A stretch of 33,668 nt of DNA from an uncultured Oscillospiraceae bacterium. GTDB taxonomy: Bacteria; Bacillota; Clostridia; Oscillospirales; Oscillospiraceae. Under the pieces are notes generated by a model, which saw nothing but the letters and a program-made list of their open reading frames with translations, did not search any database and was not told the DNA's origin. Both the position numbers and the translations under genes were made by a program. Shown here one piece after another: positions 10,040 through 18,357 of the stretch. The stretch covers positions 1 to 33,668 of the forward strand of contig CANQPU010000019.1 in the NCBI GenBank assembly GCA_947625815.1. Reading direction: 5' to 3'. Within the stretch, counting starts at the first letter, position 1. Each line of letters starts with the position of its first letter.

Positions 10040-11068
10040 ATGAAGATCGTTGTGGATGCCATGGGCGGGGACAACGCGCCCTTTGAGATCGTCAAGGGGG
10101 CGCTCATGGCGGCCAGGGAATTCGATGTGGACATGATCCTTGCCGGCCGCGGGGAGGAGATCCTTCGCGCCCTGCAGGAGCTGGGCGAGAGCGACCTTCC
10201 CGCCAATGTGGAGATCACCAACGCCACCCAGGTGGTGGAGATGGAGGACGATCCGGCCACCGTCACAAAGATGAAGGCGGATTCCTCCATGACCGTCGGG
10301 CTCAAGCTCCTCCACGACGGCAAGGCCGACGCCATGGTCTCCGCCGGATCCACCGGCGCGCTCCTCTCCGGCGCCACGCTGGTGGTCAAGCGGATCAAGG
10401 GCATCCGCCGGGCGTGTCTGGCGCCGGTCATCCCCACGCCCGCCAACGGCGGGACGCTCATGGTGGATGTGGGCGCCAACGCCGAGTGCACCCCGGAGTA
10501 TCTTCTTCAGTTTGCGTATATGGGCAGCTTTTTTGTCAGATCCTTCAAGGACCTGGACAGCCCCAGGGTTGGCCTTCTCAACATCGGCGTCGAGGAGACG
10601 AAGGGCAGTGAGCTCTACAAGGAGGCCCACAGGCTCCTCCGTCAGGCCGGCGAACAGGGGAGGATCAACTTCATCGGCAATGTGGAGGCCCGGGACGTTA
10701 TGAGCGGCGTCTGCGACGTGCTGGTGTGTGACGGCTTTGCCGGGAACGTGCTTTTGAAGTCCATCGAGGGCATGGGCATCTTCTTCATGGACACCCTCAA
10801 GGGCATGTTCACCCGCGGCGCCATGACAAAAATGGCCTACCTGATCCTGAAAAAAGATCTGAAGGGCCTCAAAAAGCTGGTCTCCTCCGAGGAGGTGGGC
10901 GGAACGGCGCTGCTGGGCATCCAGAAGCCCGTCATCAAGGCCCACGGCTCCTCCAACGCCTACGCCATCCGTTCGGCTGTCCGTCAGGCGATTCGGGCCG
11001 CCCAGAGCGGCACGGCCGACATGATCCTGCAAAATATCGAGTATATGAAGGTCCTGTCAGCGGAGTGA
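10040..11068 (+). CDS. plsX: Phosphate acyltransferase PlsX
   Basis: Peripheral membrane enzyme converting acyl-ACP and phosphate to acyl-phosphate, the donor for PlsY in phospholipid synthesis. The 342-residue protein begins MKIVVDAMGGDNAP, the invariant family start. Other marks are SAGSTGALLSGA, VDVGANAECTPEYLLQFA, NIGVEETKGSELYKEAH, FIGNVEARD, VCDGFAGNVLLKS and EEVGGTALLGIQKPVIKAHGSS. The frame is open 108 bases further upstream, but that extension is unrelated to the family. AGAGG ends eight to nine bases before ATG 10040. It is followed after 12 bases by rnc with no acpP between them, unlike the common plsX-(fabD-fabG)-acpP-rnc order. Confidence 0.97.
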   Translation: MKIVVDAMGGDNAPFEIVKGALMAAREFDVDMILAGRGEEILRALQELGESDLPANVEITNATQVVEMEDDPATVTKMKADSSMTVGLKLLHDGKADAMVSAGSTGALLSGATLVVKRIKGIRRACLAPVIPTPANGGTLMVDVGANAECTPEYLLQFAYMGSFFVRSFKDLDSPRVGLLNIGVEETKGSELYKEAHRLLRQAGEQGRINFIGNVEARDVMSGVCDVLVCDGFAGNVLLKSIEGMGIFFMDTLKGMFTRGAMTKMAYLILKKDLKGLKKLVSSEEVGGTALLGIQKPVIKAHGSSNAYAIRSAVRQAIRAAQSGTADMILQNIEYMKVLSAE

Positions 11069-11080
11069 GGAGGGACACGC

Positions 11081-11755
11081 GTGAATGGGCTTGAAAAAAA
11101 GATCGGATACGTATTCAAAAACACCGGACTGCTGAATACGGCGCTGACCCACAGCTCCTACGCCAACGAGAACAAGGCCGACGCCTCCGAATGCAACGAG
11201 CGGCTGGAGTTTTTGGGCGACGCGGTGCTCGGCTTCATCGTGGCGGAGTACCTTTACGCCCGCTTCCCGGACCTCCCGGAGGGGCGCATGACCCGGCTGC
11301 GGGCGGAGCTCGTCTGCGAGCGGAGCCTCAGCGGAGTGGCCGCGCGCCTTGGCCTGGGGGGGAGCCTTCGGCTGGGCCGCGGGGAGGAGCACAGCGGCGG
11401 CCGTGAACGCCCCTCCATCAACGCCGACGCCGTGGAGGCGGTCATTGCCGCCATCTTCTTAGACAGCGGCATTGAGGAGGCCAGGGCCTTCGTGCGCCGC
11501 TTCCTCCTTGAGGATTTTGAGGCCGGCGAGACTCACCCGGACCGGGACTGCAAGTCCGAGCTCCAGGAGCTGATCCAGCGCAAGAGCGGACAGGTCCTGG
11601 AGTACCGCCCCGCGGGGGAGTCCGGGCCTGACCATATGAAGGTCTTCACCGTGGAGGTCTGGCTGAACGGGAAGCTCCTGGCCGCCGGGGAGGGGCACAG
11701 CAAGAAGGACGCCGAGCAGCACGCCGCCGCCGCGGCGCTGGAGCTGCTGAAATGA
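11081..11755 (+). CDS. rnc: Ribonuclease III
   Basis: Double-strand-specific endoribonuclease that matures rRNA and cuts structured or antisense-paired mRNAs. The 224 residues contain the signature NERLEFLGDAVL (39-50, catalytic Glu43 and Asp47), a second acidic pair in INADAVEAVIAAIFLDSG (Asp116, Glu119), and a C-terminal double-stranded-RNA-binding domain from about residue 152 ending in GHSKKDAEQHAAAAALELL. The start is GTG 11081 with GGAGGG six bases upstream; an ATG four bases later is out of frame. It overlaps the next gene by four bases (ATGA). Confidence 0.97.
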   Translation: MNGLEKKIGYVFKNTGLLNTALTHSSYANENKADASECNERLEFLGDAVLGFIVAEYLYARFPDLPEGRMTRLRAELVCERSLSGVAARLGLGGSLRLGRGEEHSGGRERPSINADAVEAVIAAIFLDSGIEEARAFVRRFLLEDFEAGETHPDRDCKSELQELIQRKSGQVLEYRPAGESGPDHMKVFTVEVWLNGKLLAAGEGHSKKDAEQHAAAAALELLK

Positions 11756-12765
11756 CCGTCAGACGCAGGCTGATCCCCGTTTTCGTCCCACACCTGGGCT
11801 GTCCGCACCAATGCGTCTTCTGCGACCAGCGGCGCATCTCCGGCGCTCAGAGGCCCGCCTCGGCGGAGGACGTGAGAAGGGCCGTCCTTGAGGGACTTGC
11901 CCGGACAAAGGACGCCGGGCCGCCTGTCCTCGCCTTTTACGGCGGGAGCTTTACGGCCATACCGCGGCAGGCCCAGGAGGAGCTTTTGTCGGCCGCCCGG
12001 CCCTTTCTGCGTGAGGGCCGCATCGCCGGCATCCGCCTGTCCACCCGCCCCGACGCCATTGACCCGGAGACCCTGGACCGCCTCAGGGCCTGCGGCGTGA
12101 ACACCATTGAGCTGGGCGTCCAGTCCATGGACCCGGATGTCCTGCGCCTGTCCGGCCGCGGCCACACCCCGGAGGACGCGGAGAGGGCCGCGGGGATGGT
12201 GAGGAGCGCGGGCTTTGAGCTCATCCTTCAGATGATGACCGGCCTCCCCGGGGATACCCGGGAGAAGAGCGTCCGCACCGCCGAAAGGTTCGTGGATCTG
12301 GCGCCTGACGGCGTGCGGATCTACCCCACCGTCATCATCCGCGGGACGCCCCTTTATGAGATGTGGCGCGCCGGCCTTTACCGGGAACACACGGTGGAGG
12401 AGGCCGTAGACTGGTGCGCGGAGATCGCGGAGATCTTCGATAAGGCCGGGATCCCCGTCATCCGCCTTGGCCTCAACCCCACGGACGACCTGTCCCGGGG
12501 CGGGGCCGCTGCCGGGGCCTACCACCCGGCCCTGGGGGAGCTGGTCCTCGCCCGCCGCTACCTTGCCCGGGAGCGCGCCCTTTTGTCGGAGGCCGACAGG
12601 GGGGCGGACGTCCTCTTCGCCGTGGCCCCCGGCCGCGTCTCCGCCGCCACCGGCCAAAAACGAGCCAATGTGGTGGCCCTGACGGAGACATTTGGCCTCA
12701 GGAGCGTCAGATTTACCGAAAAGGCTCTCCCGCCCATGACCGTGGAGCGCGTCAGGGAGCTTTAG
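11752..12765 (+). CDS. Elp3-like radical SAM protein (no acetyltransferase domain)
   Basis: Radical S-adenosylmethionine enzyme with an N-terminal cluster motif CPHQCVFC (Cys17, Cys21, Cys24) binding a [4Fe-4S] centre. It has AFYGGSFTAIP, the GGE-like strand region, and the Elp3-like stretches TRPDAIDPETLDRL and GVNTIELGVQSMDPDVL. At 337 residues it covers the radical SAM part of Elp3 (HTTGLPGD-like segment MMTGLPGDT) but has no C-terminal GNAT acetyltransferase domain. A gene of this kind between rnc and smc is common in Clostridia. A role in tRNA wobble-uridine chemistry is plausible by homology, but no substrate can be read from the sequence. Last gene of its run; a terminator follows. Confidence 0.9.
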   Translation: MTVRRRLIPVFVPHLGCPHQCVFCDQRRISGAQRPASAEDVRRAVLEGLARTKDAGPPVLAFYGGSFTAIPRQAQEELLSAARPFLREGRIAGIRLSTRPDAIDPETLDRLRACGVNTIELGVQSMDPDVLRLSGRGHTPEDAERAAGMVRSAGFELILQMMTGLPGDTREKSVRTAERFVDLAPDGVRIYPTVIIRGTPLYEMWRAGLYREHTVEEAVDWCAEIAEIFDKAGIPVIRLGLNPTDDLSRGGAAAGAYHPALGELVLARRYLARERALLSEADRGADVLFAVAPGRVSAATGQKRANVVALTETFGLRSVRFTEKALPPMTVERVREL

Positions 12766-12773
12766 ATCCTTTC

Positions 12774-12801
12774 AAAAAGAGCCGTTTTCGGCTCTTTTTT
12801 T
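12774..12801 (+). terminator. Rho-independent terminator after the Elp3-like gene
   Basis: Stem AAAAAGAGCCG (12774-12784) pairing with CGGCTCTTTTT (12789-12799) around a TTTT loop, continuing into more T residues. It closes the run that begins at 2942. Confidence 0.9.
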
Positions 12802-12833
12802 GCGGCCTGAAAAATACTTTAACAAATAATTCA

Positions 12834-12861
12834 TTGCAAAATCCCGCGGTTGTGTTATACT
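12834..12861 (+). promoter_or_regulatory. Sigma-A promoter of the smc-leuS run
   Basis: TTGCAA at 12834-12839, 16-base spacer, and TATACT at 12856-12861 preceded by TGT, an extended -10. It lies between the upstream terminator and smc, in an AT-richer stretch. No further promoter is obvious until 23766. Confidence 0.8.
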
Positions 12862-12914
12862 GTTTATTCAGACTGGATCACTGTTGCTCAACGCAAGATA
12901 TGGGAGTGTAGGCT

Positions 12915-15900
12915 TTGTATTTTAAGGCATTGGAAATGAGGGGCTTCAAGTCTTTCCCGGAAAAAACGGTCCTCACCTTCGACAAGCCCTTGACGGCCAT
13001 CGTCGGGCCCAACGGGAGTGGGAAATCGAATATCGCCGACGCTATCCAGTGGGTCATGGGGGAGCAGTCCACCAAGGCGCTGCGCGGCGGGAAGATGGAG
13101 GATGTCATCTTCGGCGGCACGGAAAAACGCGGCCAGGTGGGCTTTGCCGAGGTGTCGCTAACGCTGGACAACACGGACAGAAGACTTTCGGAGGACCTGG
13201 ATGAGATCCGGGTCACCCGGCGCTATTATCGCTCCGGCGAGAGTGAATACTACATAAACAACAAGCCCGTGCGCCTGAAGGACATCAACGAGCTCTTCAT
13301 GGACACGGGCCTGGGGCGCGACGGCTATTCCATCATCGGCCAGGGCAAGATCGACTCCATCCTCTCCGCCAAAAGCACGGACCGGCGGGAGATCTTTGAG
13401 GAGGCGGCGGGCATCTCCCGCTTTCGCCACAGGAAAGAGGAATCGGAGAGGAAGCTGGAGCGGGCCGACGAGGATCTGACGCGCGTCAACGACAAGATCG
13501 GTGAGCTTGAGCTCCAGGTCGAGCCCCTCCGGAAGCAGTCCGAGACGGCCAAAAAATATCTTCTCCTCCGCGACGAGCTGCGCGGGCTGGAGATATCCCT
13601 TTGGCTCAACGACCTGGAGGGCCTGGCCGAGAGGACCAAGGCCCTGCGGGAGGATGCGCTCAAGTCCGCCGGGGACCTTGAGCGGGCCAGAGGCGAGCTG
13701 GAGCGCCTGTATGCCGCGGGGGAGCAGTATTCCCAGCGGATGCGGGATAAGGATATGGAGGCCGAGGCTGTCCGGGAGGAGATCGCCGGCCTTGAGAGCG
13801 CGATGGCGGATGAGGAGTCCGGCATCGCTGTCCTGCGCGCAAATCTTACGCATACCAACGAGAATATCGACAGAGTCCTTGAGGAGATGGACCGACGCGA
13901 CGGCCAGAGCTCCGGCCTTTTGGAACAGATCAGGGAGCGCCGGAGCAGACTTGCGCGGATCGAGACGGAGAAGGCCGGCATCGCCGCCAGGCTCCAGGAA
14001 CTCCGGCGCGCGGCGGAGGAGCTTTTTGCCGGCGAGGGGGCGTCTGCCCAGAGGCTCGCCGGACTCAACGGGTCCCTGAGCGACACCTCGGACAGACTGT
14101 CCGCCGCCAAAGTCGAGCTGGGCTCTCTCAGCGCCTCCGTGGAGGAGCTGGACAAACGCCTTAAAGCTGTCCGCGAGGAGCTGACTGCCCAGACCGAGCG
14201 GGTGGAGAGCGCCGAGAGGGAGAGCGCGGACAACCAAAAGGCGCTGGAGGAGGCTTCCGAGAAGGCCGGCTCCCTGCAAAACGTATGCCGCGGGTATGAG
14301 CTCCGCGCCGAGGGCCTTCGCAAAAGGGCCGAGGCCGCCGCGGAGAAGCGGGAAAAGACCGAACTGGACTATAACGCCGTCCGCTCCCGGCGTCAGCTCC
14401 TGGCGGACATGGAGCGGGAATACGAGGGATACTCCAAGGCGGTCAAAACCGTTATGCGGGAGGCCGACAGGGGGATCCTGAGGGGCATCCACGGCCCCGC
14501 CGGCGAACTTGTCAAGACGGATGAGCGCTACGCTGTGGCCGTTGAGACGGCCCTGGGCGCGGCGGTGCAGAATATCATCGTGGGCACCGACACGGACGGA
14601 AAGAATGTGATCAACCACCTGAAAAGGCTGGACGCAGGCCGCGTGACGCTCCTGCCCATGAACGTCATCCGGGGCTCCCGCCTTTTGGAGAAGGGCCTTG
14701 ACCAGGAGGACGGGTTCGAGGGCCTGGCCTTTGACCTTGTCCGCTTCGAGCAGCAATATAACGACATCTTCCTCAATCTTCTGGGCCGCACGGCCGTTGC
14801 GGACGATATGGACAGCGCGGTGCGGATCGCCCGCAAGTACGGGCACCGGTTCCGCGTCGTTACCCTGGACGGCCAGGTCATCAACGCCGGCGGCAGTATG
14901 ACCGGAGGAAGCGCGTCCAGGAATACCGGCATCCTCTCCCGGGCCAATGAGCTGAAGTCCCTGACGGAGAAGGAGGCCGGACTGGCCAAGGAGCTGGAGA
15001 GCGTCAGGAGGGACGCCGAGGAGCAAAAACGGGCCCTCACGGCGCTGGAATATGAGATCGGCGTGGCAAACGACGAATACCGGGACGCGGAAAACCGCGT
15101 TCTGAAGCTCACCGCCACCGGGGAGCATTTTCAGCTGCTCCTTGCCACCCTCCGCGAGCGCCTTGAGGAGCTTGGGAGCGAATCCGAAAGCATCACGCGC
15201 CGCCGCGGGGAGGCCGGGGAGCGCTCCGAGGCCCTGTCGGAGACCATCGCCGCCCTGGAAGCCCAGGCGCAGGAGCTGAGGGAACAGATCGACGCCGAGA
15301 CCGGCGGACATGAGAAGCTGGCCGCGAAGCGGGAGGAGATCGGGCTTGCCGAGAGCGAGCTGCGCGAGAGCCGCGCGTCCCTTGAGGCGGAGGCCGCCGC
15401 CGGCGAACAGGCCATCGGAGAGCTGGAGAGGCTCCGTCAGGAGCTCACCGGCGACCGGGCGACCCAGGAGGAGACGGTGCGTCTCCTGCGCGAAAAGGTC
15501 ACGGAAACGGAAAACGCCATCGCCCTGCGTCAGGAGAAGGCCGACGGCCTCAGGGCGCAGGCCGCCGCCCGCCGGGAGAAGATCACGCAGATCACAGCCG
15601 ACAAGCTGGCCATCGAGGCCGAGCGGTCCAGGTCTGATAAGCTCCTTCAGGAGAAAAACAACGCCCTCCTCGAGCTGGAGCGCGGCGCCGCGCGGATCGA
15701 GAACCGCGTGGAGGCCGCCGCCATGGAGGAGAAGCAGATTATCGATAAGCTCTGGGACGGCTACGGGCTCACCCGCAGCGCGGCCATGGAGCAGCGGCTG
15801 GAGCTTTCCAGCATCCCGCAGGCCAGACGCCGCACGGGAGAGCTCAAACGGGAAATGGGCACCCTCGGCACGCCGAACCTGGGCGCCATTGAGGAATATG

Positions 15901-16481
15901 AGCGGGTCAATACCCGTTATACCTATCTCACCGACCAGCGGGACGACATCGAGAAGGCCCGCAAGGAGCTTTTGGGCATAATAGGGGAGATCACCGGCTC
16001 CATGGAGACCATCTTCCGCGAGGAGCTTGAAAGGATCAATCAGGGCTTCCAGCAGACCTTTTTGGAGCTCTTCGGCGGGGGCCGTGCCAGCGTCAGCCTG
16101 GAGGATCCGGAGGATGTCCTTGGCTCCGGGATCGAGATCAGGGTCCAGCCGCCGGGAAAGAGCCTCAAGACCATCACCCTCCTCTCCGGCGGAGAGAAGG
16201 CGTTCGTGGCCATCGCCCTCTATTTCGCCATCCTCCGGGTCCGCCCCACGCCCTTTGTGGTCATGGACGAGATCGAAGCCGCGCTGGACGACGCCAACGT
16301 CATCCGGGTCGCCAACTACATGCGGGGACTTACGGAAAAAACACAGTTTCTGACGATCACACACCGGCGCGGGACCATGGAGGAGGCGGACGTGCTTTAC
16401 GGCGTCACCATGCAGGAGCGCGGCGTCTCCAAGGTGCTCGTCATCGACCTTGACGAGGCGGAGAAGACGATCGGGAAGTAA
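12915..16481 (+). CDS. smc: Chromosome segregation protein SMC
   Basis: ATPase of the SMC-ScpAB condensin, which loads near parS/origin sites and extrudes loops to align chromosome arms. The 1188 residues show Walker A GPNGSGKSN (31-39), a long coiled coil rich in Glu, Arg and Ala (about 170-515), the hinge (about 518-670, ending AGGSMTGGSASRNTG), the returning coiled coil (about 680-1010), the ABC signature LLSGGEK (around 1089-1095) and Walker B VVMDEIEAALDDAN (Asp1118, Glu1119). The start is TTG 12915 with GGGAG eight bases upstream; the next ATG (12936) would delete part of the first conserved strand, MYFKALEMRGFKSF. It heads the smc-ftsY-leuS run. Confidence 0.97.
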   Translation: MYFKALEMRGFKSFPEKTVLTFDKPLTAIVGPNGSGKSNIADAIQWVMGEQSTKALRGGKMEDVIFGGTEKRGQVGFAEVSLTLDNTDRRLSEDLDEIRVTRRYYRSGESEYYINNKPVRLKDINELFMDTGLGRDGYSIIGQGKIDSILSAKSTDRREIFEEAAGISRFRHRKEESERKLERADEDLTRVNDKIGELELQVEPLRKQSETAKKYLLLRDELRGLEISLWLNDLEGLAERTKALREDALKSAGDLERARGELERLYAAGEQYSQRMRDKDMEAEAVREEIAGLESAMADEESGIAVLRANLTHTNENIDRVLEEMDRRDGQSSGLLEQIRERRSRLARIETEKAGIAARLQELRRAAEELFAGEGASAQRLAGLNGSLSDTSDRLSAAKVELGSLSASVEELDKRLKAVREELTAQTERVESAERESADNQKALEEASEKAGSLQNVCRGYELRAEGLRKRAEAAAEKREKTELDYNAVRSRRQLLADMEREYEGYSKAVKTVMREADRGILRGIHGPAGELVKTDERYAVAVETALGAAVQNIIVGTDTDGKNVINHLKRLDAGRVTLLPMNVIRGSRLLEKGLDQEDGFEGLAFDLVRFEQQYNDIFLNLLGRTAVADDMDSAVRIARKYGHRFRVVTLDGQVINAGGSMTGGSASRNTGILSRANELKSLTEKEAGLAKELESVRRDAEEQKRALTALEYEIGVANDEYRDAENRVLKLTATGEHFQLLLATLRERLEELGSESESITRRRGEAGERSEALSETIAALEAQAQELREQIDAETGGHEKLAAKREEIGLAESELRESRASLEAEAAAGEQAIGELERLRQELTGDRATQEETVRLLREKVTETENAIALRQEKADGLRAQAAARREKITQITADKLAIEAERSRSDKLLQEKNNALLELERGAARIENRVEAAAMEEKQIIDKLWDGYGLTRSAAMEQRLELSSIPQARRRTGELKREMGTLGTPNLGAIEEYERVNTRYTYLTDQRDDIEKARKELLGIIGEITGSMETIFREELERINQGFQQTFLELFGGGRASVSLEDPEDVLGSGIEIRVQPPGKSLKTITLLSGGEKAFVAIALYFAILRVRPTPFVVMDEIEAALDDANVIRVANYMRGLTEKTQFLTITHRRGTMEEADVLYGVTMQERGVSKVLVIDLDEAEKTIGK

Positions 16482-16514
16482 ATTGTTTTCATTCTTTTGA
16501 AAAAAGGAGAAAAA

Positions 16515-17426
16515 ATGGGCTTTTTTGATAAAATTAAGGCGGGTCTTGCCAGAACGAAGCAGAACATGCAGACGCGCCTCAACGCCACCATCGCCTCGTT
16601 TACCGGGGAGAATGAGGACTTTTTTGACGACCTTGAGGACACCCTGATCCTCTCCGACGTGGGGGTCGAGGCCTCCATGGACGCTGTGGACCGCCTCAGA
16701 GACGAGGTGGAGGCAGGGGGGATACGGGGGGCAGACGAGGTGAAGGAGACCCTGAGAGGCATACTGGCCGATATGCTGGGGGACGCCGGGGAGCTGACGA
16801 TCAACACCCGTCCTTCCGTGATCCTGGTGGTCGGCGTCAACGGGGTGGGCAAGACGACGACCATCGGAAAGCTGGCCCTTGCCCTCCGCAATCAGGGGAA
16901 AAAGGTCCTGCTGGCCGCCGGGGACACCTTCCGTGCCGCCGCCGCCGAGCAGCTCAAGATATGGGCCGACAGATCCGGCGCGGACTTCGTCCGCCACGAG
17001 GAGGGGTCGGACCCCGCCGCTGTGGTGTTCGACGCCATCTCCGCCGCCAGGGCCCGGGGAACGGACGTCATCATCGTGGACACCGCCGGAAGGTTGCATA
17101 ACAAATCCAACCTCATGAACGAGCTCAACAAGATAAGCCGGGTCATAGACCGGGAGCTTCCGGGCACGGACCGGGAGACGCTGCTGGTCATCGACGCCAC
17201 CACGGGGCAGAACGGGCTCAGCCAGGCCGAGGAATTCAAGAAATACGCGGGACTTACCGGGATCGTCCTTACAAAGCTTGACGGCACCGCCAAGGGCGGG
17301 ATCGTCTTCGCCATCACCCAGAAGCTGGGCGTGCCGGTGCGCTTTATCGGCGTGGGAGAGCAGGCGGACGACCTGATCCCCTTTGACCCGGAGGATTTCG
17401 CCAGAGCCCTTCTGGAGGAAGGCTGA
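16515..17426 (+). CDS. ftsY: Signal recognition particle receptor FtsY
   Basis: GTPase at the membrane that receives the SRP-ribosome complex for co-translational insertion. The 303-residue protein has a very short N-terminal A region, an N helical bundle (about 10-95), and a G domain with G1 GVNGVGKTTT (107-116), GDTFRAAAAEQL, DTAGRLHNKSNLM (Asp189), TKLDGTAKGG and the closing FIGVGEQADDLIPFDP. Together this is the NG core. ATG 16515 has AAGGAG five bases upstream; an in-frame TTG at 16497 lies before that ribosome site and is not needed. The gene sits 33 bases after smc, a conserved neighbour pair in Firmicutes. Confidence 0.97.
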   Translation: MGFFDKIKAGLARTKQNMQTRLNATIASFTGENEDFFDDLEDTLILSDVGVEASMDAVDRLRDEVEAGGIRGADEVKETLRGILADMLGDAGELTINTRPSVILVVGVNGVGKTTTIGKLALALRNQGKKVLLAAGDTFRAAAAEQLKIWADRSGADFVRHEEGSDPAAVVFDAISAARARGTDVIIVDTAGRLHNKSNLMNELNKISRVIDRELPGTDRETLLVIDATTGQNGLSQAEEFKKYAGLTGIVLTKLDGTAKGGIVFAITQKLGVPVRFIGVGEQADDLIPFDPEDFARALLEEG

Positions 17427-17437
17427 GGAGAGACGAT

Positions 17438-18052
17438 ATGGAGATCATTTTGGCATCCAACAACAGGGACAAGCTCCGGGAGATCCGGGAGATTTTGGAG
17501 CCCGCCGGGATACAGGTCCTTTCCCAGAGCGAGGCAGGCTGTCATTTCGAGGCCGAGGAGAACGGCGCGACCTTTGTTGAGAACGCGCGCATCAAGGCGC
17601 TTGCGGCCATGAGGGCCACGGGCCGGCCCTGCGTGGCCGACGACTCCGGACTTGAGCTGGACGCTCTGGACGGCGGGCCGGGGATCTACTCCTCCCGATA
17701 CTGCGGGGACGCGGGATATCCCGAGACCTGCAAAAAGCTGATCGGTATCGCGGACCGGGACGGAAGAAGGGGAGCGCGCTTCAGGTGCGCCGTGGTCTGC
17801 TGCTTCCCAAACGGGGACGAGATCGTCTGCGAGGGCGTCATCGAGGGCACGGTCGGAAGGGCCTGCGAGGGCGAACACGGCTTCGGATACGATCCCATCT
17901 TTATCCCCGAGGGGTTCACCCGCTCCATGGCCTGCCTCACGGATGAGGAGAAGAACGCCGTCTCCCACCGGGGCCGGGCGTTCAGAAGCTTCGCCCGGAA
18001 GCTTGCGGACTATCTAACTGAAAACGGCACAAAGGAGCGGGATCTATGCTGA
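17438..18052 (+). CDS. rdgB: XTP/dITP diphosphatase (RdgB/HAM1)
   Basis: House-cleaning pyrophosphatase that hydrolyses dITP, ITP and XTP to monophosphates, keeping deaminated purines out of DNA and RNA. The 204 residues begin MEIILASNNRDKLREI (SxNxxK substrate motif), then ENGATFVENARIKA, ADDSGLEVDAL-type loop (VADDSGLELDAL), and EHGFGYDPIFIPEG, with the terminal SHRGRAFRSF. GAGGAGA precedes the ATG. The gene is 11 bases after ftsY and overlaps yhbY by seven bases, so it belongs to the same transcript. Confidence 0.96.
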   Translation: MEIILASNNRDKLREIREILEPAGIQVLSQSEAGCHFEAEENGATFVENARIKALAAMRATGRPCVADDSGLELDALDGGPGIYSSRYCGDAGYPETCKKLIGIADRDGRRGARFRCAVVCCFPNGDEIVCEGVIEGTVGRACEGEHGFGYDPIFIPEGFTRSMACLTDEEKNAVSHRGRAFRSFARKLADYLTENGTKERDLC

Positions 18053-18345
18053 CAAGTAAACAACGCGCCCGCCTTCGCGGGCTGGCCAATCCCCTGGAGC
18101 CGGTCATCATGGTGGGCAAGGGGGGCGTTACGGACGCCGTGGCGGCGGAGACGGAGAACGCCTTTCACACCCGGGAGCTCATCAAGGGGCGGGTGCTGGA
18201 GTCGGCGCTCATGACCTCCAGAGAGGTCTGTGACGAGCTGGCGGCGAGGACCCGCGCCGAGGGCGTCCAGGCTGTCGGAGGCACCTTCGTGCTGTACAGA
18301 GAGAACAGGGATCTCCCGGAGGAAAAAAGGATCATACTGAAATAG
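18046..18345 (+). CDS. yhbY: YhbY-type CRM-domain RNA-binding protein
   Basis: Small (99 residues) single-domain protein with the CRM fold, associated in other bacteria with pre-50S ribosomal subunits. It shows LTSKQRARLRGLANPL at the start, the GxxG loop region MVGKGGVTDAV, the stretch HTRELIKGRVLE, and GTFVLYRENRD near the end. AAGGAG lies upstream within the end of rdgB. yhbY next to nadD, yqeK and rsfS is a common Firmicutes arrangement and fits a ribosome-assembly role. Confidence 0.94.
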   Translation: MLTSKQRARLRGLANPLEPVIMVGKGGVTDAVAAETENAFHTRELIKGRVLESALMTSREVCDELAARTRAEGVQAVGGTFVLYRENRDLPEEKRIILK

Positions 18346-18357
18346 GGCAGGTGGACT

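Noticed and set aside
13158-17099. A 1313-codon open frame on the minus strand across smc and ftsY
   Set aside because: It mirrors the codon phase of GC-rich genes on the plus strand, has no ribosome site or recognisable domain, and both overlapped genes are certain.
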